A model generated the notes under the pieces. That model saw only the letters and a list, made by a program, of their open reading frames with translations, was not told the DNA's origin and ran no database searches. The position numbers were made by a program, and so were the translations under genes. DNA of 64,000 nt from Sedimentibacter sp. (GTDB taxonomy: Bacteria > Bacillota > Clostridia > Tissierellales > Sedimentibacteraceae): assembly GCA_018436705.1 (NCBI GenBank), contig JAHDLA010000014.1, positions 1-64,000 of the forward strand. Reading direction: 5' to 3'. Below are positions 52,843 through 61,466 of this stretch, in pieces (position 1 is the stretch's first letter; every line of letters starts with the position of its first letter).

Positions 52843-52886
52843 TTAACTGCAAAAATTAATTGAAAACTATTAACGGAGGTATTGTT

Positions 52887-54119
52887 ATGAAGCAGGGAAA
52901 TGTATTTGATGTATTGAAAGAGAGAGGATATATCGAGCAATGCACGCATGAGGAAGAAATTCGTGAGCTGCTGGGGAAGGAGTCCGTTACATTTTATATA
53001 GGATTTGATCCAACGGCGGACAGTCTTCACATTGGCCATTTTATACAGGTAATGGTTATGTCAATAATGCAGCAGTACGGGCATAGACCTATTGCACTCC
53101 TTGGCGGAGGAACTACAATGATAGGTGATCCTAGCGATAGAACAGGCATGCGATCTATAATGACGCAGGAAATAATTGCAAATAACGCTGAGAATTTTAA
53201 AAAGGTATTTCAAAAATTCTTAGATTTTTCAGATGATAAGGCAATAATGGACAATAACGCTGAATGGTTGCTGCCGCTTAATTTTTTAGATTTCATGAGG
53301 GAAGTCGGCGTCCATTTTTCTGTAAACCGAATGCTTGCTGCAGAGTGCTATAAAAATAGAATGGAGCAGGGACTTACATTTTTTGAATTTGGATACATGC
53401 TAATGCAGAGCTATGATTTTTATATGTTGAATCAGAAATACAACTGTAAAATGCAGCTTGGCGGAAATGACCAATGGTCAAATATCATTGGGGGAATAGA
53501 GCTTACAAGAAGAAAAGCTAATAAACAGGTTTATGGAATGACATTTGCCCTCTTAACAAACAGTGAAGGAAAGAAAATGGGCAAGACAGAAAAAGGAGCA
53601 TTGTGGCTTGACAGAGACAAAACATCACCATATGAGTTCTACCAATACTGGAGAAATATTGATGATGCAGATGTGGAAAAATGTCTGGCATTATTAACAT
53701 TCTTACCTATGGAAGAGGTAAGAAGACTGGGGCGCTTAGAAGGCTCAGAAATAAACAAAGCTAAGGAAGTACTTGCTTATGAAGTTACAAAGCTAATACA
53801 TTCTGAGGGAGATGCCATTAAAGCACAGGAAGCTGCAAGAGCATTATTCGGGGCAGGAAAAGATTCTGAAAACATGCCTACAACAGAGCTAACAAAAGTT
53901 GAATTAGGAAGCGGCATAGCCGTTATAGACCTTATGATTAAGGCTGGATTGATTAAGAGCAAGAGCGAAGGAAGAAGATTAATTGAACAGTCGGGAGTTT
54001 CTATAAATGACAATGTTGTAGATGGTGTAAGCTCAGCAGTTACTGAAAAAGATTTTGAAGAAGGAAAGCTGATTATTAAAAAAGGAAAGAAAGTTTACCA
54101 CAGAATTAAATTGGTATAA
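52887..54119 (+). CDS. tyrS: tyrosyl-tRNA synthetase
   Basis: 410 residues from ATG 52887 (CGGAGG upstream), preferred over the in-frame upstream ATG at 52860. Class I synthetase of the TyrRS bacterial type: [20 protein letters not shown] (HIGH), the tyrosine-binding [18 protein letters not shown] and [16 protein letters not shown] counterpart [14 protein letters not shown], and a C-terminal S4 RNA-binding domain ([17 protein letters not shown]). Regulated by the Tyr T-box. Confidence 0.96.
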   Translation: MKQGNVFDVLKERGYIEQCTHEEEIRELLGKESVTFYIGFDPTADSLHIGHFIQVMVMSIMQQYGHRPIALLGGGTTMIGDPSDRTGMRSIMTQEIIANNAENFKKVFQKFLDFSDDKAIMDNNAEWLLPLNFLDFMREVGVHFSVNRMLAAECYKNRMEQGLTFFEFGYMLMQSYDFYMLNQKYNCKMQLGGNDQWSNIIGGIELTRRKANKQVYGMTFALLTNSEGKKMGKTEKGALWLDRDKTSPYEFYQYWRNIDDADVEKCLALLTFLPMEEVRRLGRLEGSEINKAKEVLAYEVTKLIHSEGDAIKAQEAARALFGAGKDSENMPTTELTKVELGSGIAVIDLMIKAGLIKSKSEGRRLIEQSGVSINDNVVDGVSSAVTEKDFEEGKLIIKKGKKVYHRIKLV

Positions 54120-54132
54120 ATTGATATTAAAT

Positions 54133-54187
54133 GGACTGCTTAATTGAGGTTAGTTATAACCCTTTATATAGCAGTCCGTTTTTTTTT
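54133..54187 (+). terminator. intrinsic terminator after tyrS
   Basis: GGACTGCT / AGCAGTCC stem with a 29-nt loop, followed by a run of nine Ts. Confidence 0.8.
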
Positions 54188-54353
54188 ATGGATTTTTAGC
54201 GACATTTTTTTCAAAATTGTCTAAATTTTTATTCCTATTTATATTGTAAAATCATTAATCTATTTTCATTTTTATTTAAAAATAAAAATTATTAATACTT
54301 TAAGGAAAATATGGTAAAATATTAATAAATTATTTGAGAATAGGAGTGATTAT

Positions 54354-55745
54354 GTGTTAAACAAGCAAGTTATTGAAGACACATTAAATGCTGCACTTTC
54401 AACAGGCGGAGATTTTGCGGAAGTCTTTGTTGAAGACAGAACCAACAATGGCATTTTAATGATTGGAGGCAAGGTTGAAAGTACCATGTCGGGAAGGGAC
54501 TATGGAGTAGGTATAAGAATTTTCAAAGGCTTCAACAGCGTTTATGCATATACGAACAAATCAGATCACGACTCACTGATAGAAACTGCAAAAAAGGCAG
54601 CTGCTGCTATTGAAGGAACCCAAAATATAGTAACAATGAATCTAGAAAAGTCAAAAGTTAATAATATCAATAATATAATAATAAATCCTGAAACAATTGG
54701 GAAAACAAAAAAAGTTGATATTATGAGAAGGGCATATGATACAGCTTTCAATTACAGCGATCTTGTAACTCAGGTAACAGTAAACTATACAGACTATACA
54801 CAAAACATAATGGTTGCAAATACAGAAGGGTTGTGGAGAGAGGACACTAGAGTTCGGTCCCGCTTGGGAATATCTTCTGTTGCGTCAAAAGATGGAGAAA
54901 TGCAGTCAGGATTTTTCGGGCCTGGAGCAAGCAAGGGTTATGAATTTTTTGAAAACTTAGACATTGGCCACTATGCAAAAGAAGCTTCAAGAATTGCCGT
55001 GACAATGGTCAATGCAAAGTACAGCCCCAGCGGAAAAATGCCGGTAATAATAGATAACGGATTTGGAGGAGTTATATTTCATGAAGCATGTGGTCATGGA
55101 CTGGAAGCGACCTCTGTAGCTAAGGGGCTTTCAGTTTTTTCTGGAAAAATAGGGCAGCAGATAGCATCTCCTTTAGTAACGGCAATAGATGATGGCTCAA
55201 TTCCCGGAGAATGGGGCTCATACAATATAGATGATGAAGGAACAAAATCTCAGAGGAATGTTCTTATAGAAAATGGGATACTCAAAAGCTATATGGTTGA
55301 CAGGTTGAACGCAAGAAGGATGAACATGGATATTACAGGATCATCAAGAAGACAGGGTTACAGGTACGCTCCTACTTCTAGAATGTCCAACACTTTTATA
55401 GATAACGGAAAGTCTACTCCAGAAGAAATTATTTCTAATACTGAGAGAGGCATTTATGCGAAGCACATGGGAGGAGGCTCAGTAAATCCAAGTACAGGAG
55501 AATTTAATTTTGCAGTAATGGAAGGCTATATTATTGAAAACGGTAAAATAAAAGATCCAGTAAGAGGTGCAACACTCATAGGGAAGGGAACTGATATACT
55601 AACTAAAATTGATATGGTAGGAAATAATCTTATGCAAAGCCAAGGAATGTGTGGCTCGGTAAGTGGAAGTATTCCTGCAAATGTAGGGCAGCCTATGATA
55701 AGAGTCTCTGAAATAACAGTAGGTGGAAGGGAAGGTGAAAAATAG
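54354..55745 (+). CDS. tldD: TldD-family metalloprotease subunit
   Basis: 463 residues, GTG start at 54354 after AGGAGTG. The zinc motif HExxxH is present in VIFHEACGHGLEAT, with the family stretches GGDFAEVFVEDR, GIRIFKGFNSVYAYTN and GSINP-like GGGSVNPSTGEFNFAV. TldD pairs with TldE/PmbA in a heterodimeric protease that processes peptides such as microcin precursors and CcdA. Here it overlaps pmbA by one base. No obvious modified-peptide gene lies beside it, so a general peptide-turnover role is as likely. Confidence 0.94.
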   Translation: MLNKQVIEDTLNAALSTGGDFAEVFVEDRTNNGILMIGGKVESTMSGRDYGVGIRIFKGFNSVYAYTNKSDHDSLIETAKKAAAAIEGTQNIVTMNLEKSKVNNINNIIINPETIGKTKKVDIMRRAYDTAFNYSDLVTQVTVNYTDYTQNIMVANTEGLWREDTRVRSRLGISSVASKDGEMQSGFFGPGASKGYEFFENLDIGHYAKEASRIAVTMVNAKYSPSGKMPVIIDNGFGGVIFHEACGHGLEATSVAKGLSVFSGKIGQQIASPLVTAIDDGSIPGEWGSYNIDDEGTKSQRNVLIENGILKSYMVDRLNARRMNMDITGSSRRQGYRYAPTSRMSNTFIDNGKSTPEEIISNTERGIYAKHMGGGSVNPSTGEFNFAVMEGYIIENGKIKDPVRGATLIGKGTDILTKIDMVGNNLMQSQGMCGSVSGSIPANVGQPMIRVSEITVGGREGEK

Positions 55746-57097
55746 TGGATATTAAACCATTGATAGAAAAAATATTTCAAAAAGGCAGGCAAAATGGACT
55801 GGGAGATATGGAAGTTTATTATTCCGCGGGAAACAGTCTTTCACTTAAAGTGTTTCAAAAAGATCTTGACGGTTACAGCCTTTCAGAAAGTGAAGGATTA
55901 TCTTTGAGAGGGGTATATAAAGGGAAAATGGGATATTCCTATACAGAAAAGGTAGACGAATCCTCAATTGATTTATTAATCAAGAACGTTATTGAAAATG
56001 CTACTGTAATTGATTCTGACGATGAAGAGTTCATTTATGAGGGATCAAAGGAATATAAAAGTGTAAATACATATAATCCAAGTCTGGCGAAAGTATCTGA
56101 AGTTGATAAGATAAGCTTTGTTAAAAATCTTGAAGAGGAAGCCTTCAAAATGGATAAGAGAATTAATTCTGTTGAAACATGTGTCTATGGAGATGGGTAC
56201 GGGGAAACGGTTATGTCTAATACAAAAGGGTTGTATCTGCATGATAAAAGTAATATTGCTTATACATACGTTGTTGTAGTCGCAAAGGATGGCAATGATA
56301 TAAAGACAGGCATGGCATACCGAACGGGGAATGATTTTTCCAAGTTCAATGCAAAGGAAATATCAGGTGAGGCAGTGAAGGAAGCCGTATCGCTTTTAGG
56401 AGCTAAAACAGTAAAATCGAATGATTATCCAATTATTATTAGAAACAGTGCAGCTGCTGACTTACTGGAAGCATTCACAGGAATATTTTCGGCAGAAAAC
56501 ATTCAGAAAGATCTTTCTCTTTTAAAAGGAAAACTAAACCAGCAAATAGGAAGCGAAAAATTTACATTGATTGATGATCCTTTTATGGAAGGTGGTCTTG
56601 CTTCAAGGTCTTTTGACGGTGAAGGTGTGGCGTGTAAGTATAAAAAAATAATTGATAAAGGAACTTTAAAAACCTACTTGCATAATTTAAAAACTTCGAA
56701 GAAAGATAAAATTGACACAACGGGAAATGCAAGCAAGGGATCATATAAGTCTTCAATAGGAATATCGCCTTCAAACTTTTATATTGAAAAGGGAGATAAA
56801 ACATTGGATGAACTGATTTCATCAATGGCATCCGGAATTATGATTACTGAACTTCAGGGATTGCATTCCGGTTTGAATTCAATATCAGGAGATTTTTCTC
56901 TGGCGGCCTTGGGGTATGAAATAAAGAACGGAAAAGTTTTGGGACCTGTTGAACAGATAACAGTTGCAGGCAACTTTTTCGAGATGATTAAAAACATTGA
57001 AGAGGTTGGAGCAGATTTGAAGTTTGGTTTGCCGGGAGAAGCGTACATAGGCTCTCCATCCCTTAAAATAAAAAAGCTTGCAATAGCAGGAAAATAG
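55745..57097 (+). CDS. pmbA: PmbA/TldE-family protease subunit
   Basis: 450 residues, GTG start at 55745 overlapping the tldD stop. TldE-type partner that lacks the HExxxH motif, as normal for this subunit. Family regions: DMEVYYSAGNSLSLKVFQKD, GLSLRGVYKGKMGYSYTEK, and C-terminal LQGLHSGLNSISGDFSLAA. Forms a heterodimer with TldD. Confidence 0.93.
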   Translation: MDIKPLIEKIFQKGRQNGLGDMEVYYSAGNSLSLKVFQKDLDGYSLSESEGLSLRGVYKGKMGYSYTEKVDESSIDLLIKNVIENATVIDSDDEEFIYEGSKEYKSVNTYNPSLAKVSEVDKISFVKNLEEEAFKMDKRINSVETCVYGDGYGETVMSNTKGLYLHDKSNIAYTYVVVVAKDGNDIKTGMAYRTGNDFSKFNAKEISGEAVKEAVSLLGAKTVKSNDYPIIIRNSAAADLLEAFTGIFSAENIQKDLSLLKGKLNQQIGSEKFTLIDDPFMEGGLASRSFDGEGVACKYKKIIDKGTLKTYLHNLKTSKKDKIDTTGNASKGSYKSSIGISPSNFYIEKGDKTLDELISSMASGIMITELQGLHSGLNSISGDFSLAALGYEIKNGKVLGPVEQITVAGNFFEMIKNIEEVGADLKFGLPGEAYIGSPSLKIKKLAIAGK

Positions 57098-57123
57098 CAG
57101 GATAACAAAAAATGAACAAAGTA

Positions 57124-57151
57124 AAAAGACAATCCAATCGGATTGTCTTTT
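57124..57151. terminator. bidirectional terminator between pmbA and DUF378 gene
   Basis: AAAAGACAATCC-AATC-GGATTGTCTTTT perfect hairpin. Confidence 0.85.
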
Positions 57152-57163
57152 GAATTGGTAAAA

Positions 57164-57361
57164 TTAATCTATTCTTTCGCGTTCATTGAATAATAAGGTT
57201 ATACAGTATAAGCCTGCCAAACCCACAAGTCCATATACCAATCGGCTGAATATTGCAGTTTGGCCTCCAAATATAGCAGCTACAAGGTCGAACTGAAACA
57301 ACGCTATAAGACCCCAGTTTAAAGCTCCTATAATTACTAATACCAATGCAAATTTATCCAT
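57164..57361 (-). CDS. DUF378 family small membrane protein
   Basis: 65 residues with two hydrophobic helices: DKFALVLVIIGALNWGLIAL and LVYGLVGLAGLYCITLLF. The NWGL element is the DUF378 signature. RBS AGGAGG. Function of the family is unknown. Confidence 0.88.
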   Translation of the reverse strand: MDKFALVLVIIGALNWGLIALFQFDLVAAIFGGQTAIFSRLVYGLVGLAGLYCITLLFNERERID

Positions 57362-57516
57362 AGGTCAGAATCCTCCTTAAATTAATATATTTCTAGTGTT
57401 TCAATAAATTTCTATATTATGCACAAAATCAAAAATTAAAAGGAGTGTATTCAATTAACACATATATTTTTTGTGAATATAATAGCTTAAAATGTTATTT
57501 CATTAAGGAGGTTATC

Positions 57517-57771
57517 ATGGAAAATTTCGTACCTGAAGATATTGAAACAAATGAAGTAAAATCTCAGTGTGACTGTGACAGAATCGAAGGAAGAAGACAG
57601 GCACCGCCGTGCATAAAAGATGAAGTACTGGACTGTGCTTCAAATACAAATTTGTTATGGTTCTTTTTATTGTTAGTGGCAATTGTATGCCAAAGCAATT
57701 GTAACATAGATTTAAATACTCTGCTTTGGTTCTTCCTGCTTCTAGTTGTTATTTACAACAATTATTATTAA
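57517..57771 (+). CDS. small membrane protein with a duplicated LLWFFLLLV segment
   Basis: 84 residues from ATG 57517 (AAGGAGGTTATC upstream); the longer frame from 57445 has no such site. The acidic N-terminal half has several cysteines (QCDCDR, PPCIKDEVLDC). The C-terminal half has two near-identical hydrophobic segments, NLLWFFLLLVAIVCQSNC and TLLWFFLLLVVIYNNYY. I do not recognise the family. The Cys-rich acidic head with a double hairpin tail recalls small spore-coat or forespore membrane proteins (weak inference). Confidence 0.7.
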   Translation: MENFVPEDIETNEVKSQCDCDRIEGRRQAPPCIKDEVLDCASNTNLLWFFLLLVAIVCQSNCNIDLNTLLWFFLLLVVIYNNYY

Positions 57772-57778
57772 TTAGTTT

Positions 57779-57813
57779 AAAAAGTCTGCCTAACTTTATA
57801 CGGCAGACTTTTT
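57779..57813. terminator. bidirectional terminator overlapping the end of the minus-strand cluster
   Basis: AAAAAGTCTGCC / GGCAGACTTTTT perfect 12-bp hairpin. The last codons and stop (57796) of the minus-strand gene lie inside it. Confidence 0.85.
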
Positions 57814-58077
57814 ATCATCATCTAGCAATTCAATTTCAAGCTTATCAAAATCAACTTCATCAATGAAATCGTGAGGATAGAATGTTACATACTTAAATTT
57901 TGCAAATTCCAAGTCATGTTTTTTAAGCCATACAGGTACACTTAAATCAAGTTTCTGACATATTTCTTTTAGGCATTTATCCTTTTTTTCTGACATAGCT
58001 ACATCTTCTTTATTTTTAACTACAATTGAATCAACCAAACGATTTTTATTTATTATTTTTGCCCATAATTTATACAT
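57796..58077 (-). CDS. hypothetical 93-residue protein downstream of the selenoprotein genes
   Basis: 93 residues, ATG at 58077 with AAGGTGAG just upstream. Lys/Asp-rich and soluble, with no membrane segment; two cysteines in DKCLKEICQKLDL. I do not recognise the family. It begins 12 bp after the stop of the first HesB-like gene and ends in a terminator, so it is very probably the last gene of that operon. An interaction with the HesB-like proteins is a reasonable guess from position only. Confidence 0.7.
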   Translation of the reverse strand: MYKLWAKIINKNRLVDSIVVKNKEDVAMSEKKDKCLKEICQKLDLSVPVWLKKHDLEFAKFKYVTFYPHDFIDEVDFDKLEIELLDDDKKSAV

Positions 58078-58089
58078 GTCTCACCTTAT

Positions 58090-58359
58090 TTAATACTGCG
58101 GTGTTATAATAAAATTCTTGAACAAGAATCCACCGTAATTAATTTTTGCACCTCTTATTTTTTTCCTTAAATCATTAGGAACTATAATATTTATTCCGTC
58201 TACGTTGTATACATTATCACTTTTCGATTGTTTCGCCGAAACAATTTTATATGTGATTCCGCTTCATCCCACAGGGTAGCTTACAAGTTTTATAGGAATA
58301 TTTTTTTCTTGCATTAAAGATAGCTTTTCTTTTGCCTTATCTGTAATACTTATATTCAT
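58090..58359 (-). CDS. HesB-like selenoprotein (in-frame UGA at codon 32)
   Basis: 90 codons from the ATG at 58359 (AAGGAG with 5-nt spacing) to TAA at 58092-58090, interrupted only by TGA at 58266-58264 (codon 32). Read through as selenocysteine, the local sequence is YPVG-U-SGITYKIVS, where U occupies the place of the first ligand Cys of IscA/HesB proteins. The rest (DNVYNVDGINIIVPNDLR, GAKINYGGFLF) fits the HesB fold. The C-terminal CxC pair of IscA is missing. A hairpin starts 18 nt after the UGA. HesB-like selenoproteins are a described group; the role may be Fe-S or redox chemistry. The neighbour upstream is a paralogue. Confidence 0.82.
58227..58266 (-). promoter_or_regulatory. bacterial SECIS element of the downstream HesB-like gene
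   Basis: UGA followed after 18 nt by ATTGTTTC-GGC-GAAACAAT (58245-58227): eight base pairs with a three-base loop starting GG. The loop lies 26 nt after the UGA, inside the usual bSECIS range, and the loop G is the SelB contact position. Confidence 0.78.
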
Positions 58360-58368
58360 GACCGCTCC

Positions 58369-58644
58369 TTAGCTGAATTTTGGAATGACTTCAAATCCTT
58401 TTTTAAATATCCCGCTTGCGTAATTAATTTCTGCGCCTTTTATTGCACCATCAAGTTCATCTGATACAATTAAATCTATTCCGTCAACATCATAGATTTG
58501 GTCTTTATCTGATTGTTTCTCCGAAACAATGCCTATCTCGGCACCGCATCAGGAATAGCCTGTAATTTTTAATTTAATTGGCTGTTTATTATTTTTTAGC
58601 TCAGTCATTTTTTCTCTGGCTTTATCTGTTAATTTAAAATTCAT
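58369..58644 (-). CDS. HesB-like selenoprotein, second copy (in-frame UGA at codon 32)
   Basis: 92 codons from the ATG at 58644 (GGAGG upstream) to TAA at 58371-58369, with TGA at 58551-58549 as the only internal stop, also codon 32. Read through: KITGYS-U-CGAEIGIVSEKQ, then DQIYDVDGIDLIVSDEL and GAEINYASGIFKKGFEVIP. Unlike the other copy, a Cys directly follows the U, giving a possible selenenylsulfide pair. No C-terminal CxC. Its stop codon overlaps the ribosome binding site of the next HesB-like gene, so the two are co-translated. Same predicted SECIS at the same offset. Confidence 0.83.
58512..58551 (-). promoter_or_regulatory. bacterial SECIS element of the upstream HesB-like gene
   Basis: UGA followed after 18 nt by ATTGTTTC-GGA-GAAACAAT (58530-58512). 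It differs from the other copy only in the last loop base, while the codons between UGA and hairpin differ strongly, which points to selection on the RNA hairpin. Confidence 0.78.
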
Positions 58645-58703
58645 AATTTCCTCCACATCTACATTTATTTATTTAACTTTATAATTTATCTGGTAACAGT
58701 TCA

Positions 58704-58716
58704 GTGACTATGTCAC
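58704..58716. promoter_or_regulatory. palindrome upstream of the selenoprotein genes
   Basis: GTGAC-TAT-GTCAC perfect inverted repeat 60 bp before the first HesB-like start and 47 bp after the ABC ATPase stop. Possible operator; no T-run follows, so it is not a good terminator. Confidence 0.35.
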
Positions 58717-58762
58717 ACTCATTAGTTTATCTCATAATGATTTTTTTATGTTGTATATGATA

Positions 58763-59446
58763 TTATAATCTTGCCAAATTTTCAAGTAAATGAAAAATAT
58801 TTTCATGTTCTGTTTTTTCATCAAGAATTATTTTTTTAATAATTTCCACGGGTCTGCCTCTAAGCACATAAATATAGTCAGATAAATCAATTGCTTCGTT
58901 AATATCATGGGTTATAAACAGAACTGTTCTTTTGTTTTCATTCCATAAATTTCTAAAGATGTGAATGATATCATTTTTCATTTTTAAATCAAGTCCTTTA
59001 AAAGGTTCATCCAAAATTAAAAAGTCAGATGGGTATGCAAAAGCTCTGGCCAACGCTACTCTTTGGCACATTCCACCGCTTAGTTCACTTGGCCTTTGCA
59101 TTTCATATCCCTTTAGTCCTACCATGTCAATGTAGTTATGTATAATATTTTTCCTTTTTTCATCAGGATAAATATCTTTGAGGACAAAATCTATGTTGTC
59201 GTATACACTGTACCAAGGAAGAAGCCTGTGTTCTTGAAAAACATAGGAATACACTGTGTTTTCAATCCCGTTTACCATTCCGCTGTCAATATTTGTAAGG
59301 CGTGCAGCAACATTTGCTATTGTTGTTTTGCCTACGCCTGACGGGCCAAAAAGGCAGGTTATTTTATTTTCTTCGAAGGATAAGTTAAAATCCTTAAGAA
59401 TTTCAATATCTCCATATTTTTTACAAACATTTTTAAGATTGATCAT
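58763..59446 (-). CDS. NitT/TauT-family ABC transporter ATP-binding protein
   Basis: 227 residues: Walker A CLFGPSGVGKTTIANVAARL, Q-loop YVFQEHRLLPWYSVYDNIDF (the RLLPW wording is typical of SsuB/TauB/ThiZ-type ATPases), signature ELSGGMCQRVALARAFA, Walker B FLILDEPFKGLDL, switch His ITHDINEAID. Its start overlaps the permease end. Last ABC gene; 118 bp without an obvious terminator separate it from the selenoprotein genes. Confidence 0.92.
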   Translation of the reverse strand: MINLKNVCKKYGDIEILKDFNLSFEENKITCLFGPSGVGKTTIANVAARLTNIDSGMVNGIENTVYSYVFQEHRLLPWYSVYDNIDFVLKDIYPDEKRKNIIHNYIDMVGLKGYEMQRPSELSGGMCQRVALARAFAYPSDFLILDEPFKGLDLKMKNDIIHIFRNLWNENKRTVLFITHDINEAIDLSDYIYVLRGRPVEIIKKIILDEKTEHENIFHLLENLARL

Positions 59447-60188
59447 ATTTCCTCAAATTAAATAATTTTTTTAATATTGCTTCAAAAGTAATGCTTAATA
59501 TTATTATGATAATTGTCCATGCAAACAAATCAGGCATTTCAAGATAAACCTTGGAGTCGTAAAGAAAGCTTCCGATAGAGTACTTCGGAAGACTGAGCAC
59601 TTCAGCTGCCGATGTTACCTTCCAGCCTATTCCCAGAGCTGAAATCATAGCCGCTCTAATATAAGGAAAGGCAGAAAAAAGGTAAACGGAACAAATAATA
59701 CGCAACTTCCTAACTTTATATAACCGGCACATATCCAAGAGGTTTGAGTCGGCTGATTTTATTCCGGCTACCGTGTTCGTCCATATGATCGGAAAGCACA
59801 TTAAGAATGCTACAAATATGGGGACATTGGTGTCGCTGAACCACATAATTGCTATTATTATTATGGACATGACCGGAATTGTACGTATTGTTGATATAAA
59901 GGGATTGAATAAATTATGTATTGATTTGTTAATTCCGCATAAATAACCAAGCGGTATACCTGCTGCACAAGACAGAGCAAATCCTGCGAGAGTGCGGTAT
60001 GTACTGTAAAATATTGTTATGTAGGTGTCTTTATATTTCAAAAGATTTACTACGGCTTTAAAAGCTGAAAAAGGAGAAGGCAGGTAAATTTCCTGCCCTA
60101 TAGCCAAGGATAGTATCTCCCACATAGAAACCCAAAATAATACTATAAATATTTTTTGCTTACTGCTGTTCAAAATAAAATGCTTCAT
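59433..60188 (-). CDS. NitT/TauT-family ABC transporter permease
   Basis: 251 residues with about six helices and a BPD_transp_1 domain: LAGFALSCAAGIPLGYLCG, STIRTIPVMSIIIIAIMWFS, and the EAA-type loop near RLYKVRKLRIICSVYLFSA. Family transporters carry nitrate, sulfonates, thiamine precursors or other small organics. Overlaps the binding-protein gene by 29 nt and the ATPase gene by 14 nt. Confidence 0.9.
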   Translation of the reverse strand: MKHFILNSSKQKIFIVLFWVSMWEILSLAIGQEIYLPSPFSAFKAVVNLLKYKDTYITIFYSTYRTLAGFALSCAAGIPLGYLCGINKSIHNLFNPFISTIRTIPVMSIIIIAIMWFSDTNVPIFVAFLMCFPIIWTNTVAGIKSADSNLLDMCRLYKVRKLRIICSVYLFSAFPYIRAAMISALGIGWKVTSAAEVLSLPKYSIGSFLYDSKVYLEMPDLFAWTIIIIILSITFEAILKKLFNLRKYDQS

Positions 60189-61197
60189 CAGGTAAAATTC
60201 CTCCTACGGAAGCAGGATTAGAATCAAACAAAATCTTGTAGAAACCATCCAGACTTGATTTTATATCCTTTGCCGGGATAAAGGTTATTCCGCAATTTGG
60301 GATTGCTTTTTCAACCAGAGCTGCGCTTGGCATTATTTCATTTTTTTCAACTAAAACAGAAGCATCCTTTGGATTTTCATTAACCCAGTTGACAGATTCC
60401 TTGTATTGACTTAAAAATTCTTTAACAAAATCCGCATTGTTTTCTGCAAATTCTTTATTAACTACAACACAGCCAGTATACAATTCGCTGGAATCCAAAG
60501 ATGCCTTTTTCCACTCTTCATTTAAATCAAGCAGAATTTTAACATTATTATTCTTCATTGAAACCTGAGTTACAAACGGCTGCGGAAGAAGTGCGACTTT
60601 TGTGTCTTCAGCTATGACAGATTGTGCCAGAGTTGCATGATCTGTTGAATAATCCAGCTCAACTTTTTCATCAAGTTCATTTTGCTTAAGAATATAGTTC
60701 ATGGCAAAATCAGGAGTAGAACCTTTGGCACTCATACCGAGAGTTTTACCTGAAAGTTCCTCAATTGAAGAAATCTCTTCCGATCCTACAATGTATAGAT
60801 TTCCCACTGTGTTTACAGCCATAATTTGCACTTTGCCTTCTGTTTTATTATACAAGACAGATGCGAGATTTATAGGCAGAGAGGATATTTGCACGTCACC
60901 TTTTATGATTTTTGCTGTAAGTGCATCTGGTGCGCTTTCTGCTATATATTCTACGTTATATTTTTCGCTGTTTAAAGCTTTTCCATCAATTAGTTTTATC
61001 ATACCTATTGATGTAGGTCCTTTCAGGCCGGCTATCATTATATTTACAGGTTCGGAATTATGCTGGCTGTCCGGTTGGCTTTCTTCAGTTTCTTGAGATT
61101 CCGCAGGTTCAGAAGCCTGAGGCTGTGTATTATTTGCACATCCTGCCATTGCGGCAATAATTAAGACAATTGATAACAATAAACTTACCTTTTTCAT
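60160..61197 (-). CDS. NMT1/TauA-like ABC substrate-binding lipoprotein
   Basis: 345 residues from the ATG at 61197 (GGAGGAAAC upstream). Lipobox AAMAGCANN. Then an acidic linker and a two-lobed fold: NIMIAGLKGPTSIGMIKLID, AKIIKGDVQISSLPINLASV, LSGKTLGMSAKGSTPDFAMN, ALLPQPFVTQVSMKN. The GPTS/G-M segment at the N-lobe resembles the ligand site of the SsuA/ThiY-type group. The ligand cannot be read; the neighbouring regulator and selenoproteins suggest a selenium/sulfur- or metal-related compound (speculative). Confidence 0.87.
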   Translation of the reverse strand: MKKVSLLLSIVLIIAAMAGCANNTQPQASEPAESQETEESQPDSQHNSEPVNIMIAGLKGPTSIGMIKLIDGKALNSEKYNVEYIAESAPDALTAKIIKGDVQISSLPINLASVLYNKTEGKVQIMAVNTVGNLYIVGSEEISSIEELSGKTLGMSAKGSTPDFAMNYILKQNELDEKVELDYSTDHATLAQSVIAEDTKVALLPQPFVTQVSMKNNNVKILLDLNEEWKKASLDSSELYTGCVVVNKEFAENNADFVKEFLSQYKESVNWVNENPKDASVLVEKNEIMPSAALVEKAIPNCGITFIPAKDIKSSLDGFYKILFDSNPASVGGILPDEAFYFEQQ

Positions 61198-61220
61198 AGT
61201 TTCCTCCAAATAAATTTTTA

Positions 61221-61466
61221 TTATTTTTTTGACAATGCGCTTTTTACGCTTATGTTTTTTATTTTTCCTAGCTTTCCTGTCAAAGCACCAATTTCATCGG
61301 TGGTACCGTCTACAATAAGTGATATTACGTTTACACCTCTTTCTTTATACGGAATGCCCATCCTTCCTACAATAACGAAAGCAAATTGATGTAAGATTTC
61401 ATTTACCTCAAAGATATGCGTTAAATCCTCGATCACAATTCCTACTACACCTATTCTTTTATCCAT
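61221..61466 (-). CDS. TM1266-family (iron-only hydrogenase system) putative regulator
   Basis: 81 residues from the ATG at 61466 (AAGGAGG upstream). ACT/NikR-C-like small fold: RIGVVGIVIEDLTHIFEVNE, FVIVGRMGIPYKERGVNVIS, VDGTTDEIGALTGKLGKI. This family often accompanies [FeFe]-hydrogenase maturation genes and is suspected to be regulatory. Here no hydrogenase gene is near; instead it leads an ABC transporter operon, 23 bp before the binding-protein gene. Confidence 0.85.
   Translation of the reverse strand: MDKRIGVVGIVIEDLTHIFEVNEILHQFAFVIVGRMGIPYKERGVNVISLIVDGTTDEIGALTGKLGKIKNISVKSALSKK

Noticed and set aside
58090-58644. Two broken genes or sequencing errors at the internal TGA codons
   Set aside because: Both frames are otherwise intact, start with good ribosome binding sites, have TGA at the same codon number and the same hairpin at the same distance; random decay would not give this.
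58702-58718. CRP/FNR-type operator TGTGA...TCACA-like
   Set aside because: The spacer between half-sites is 5 bp, not the 6 bp of CRP sites; kept only as an unspecific palindrome.
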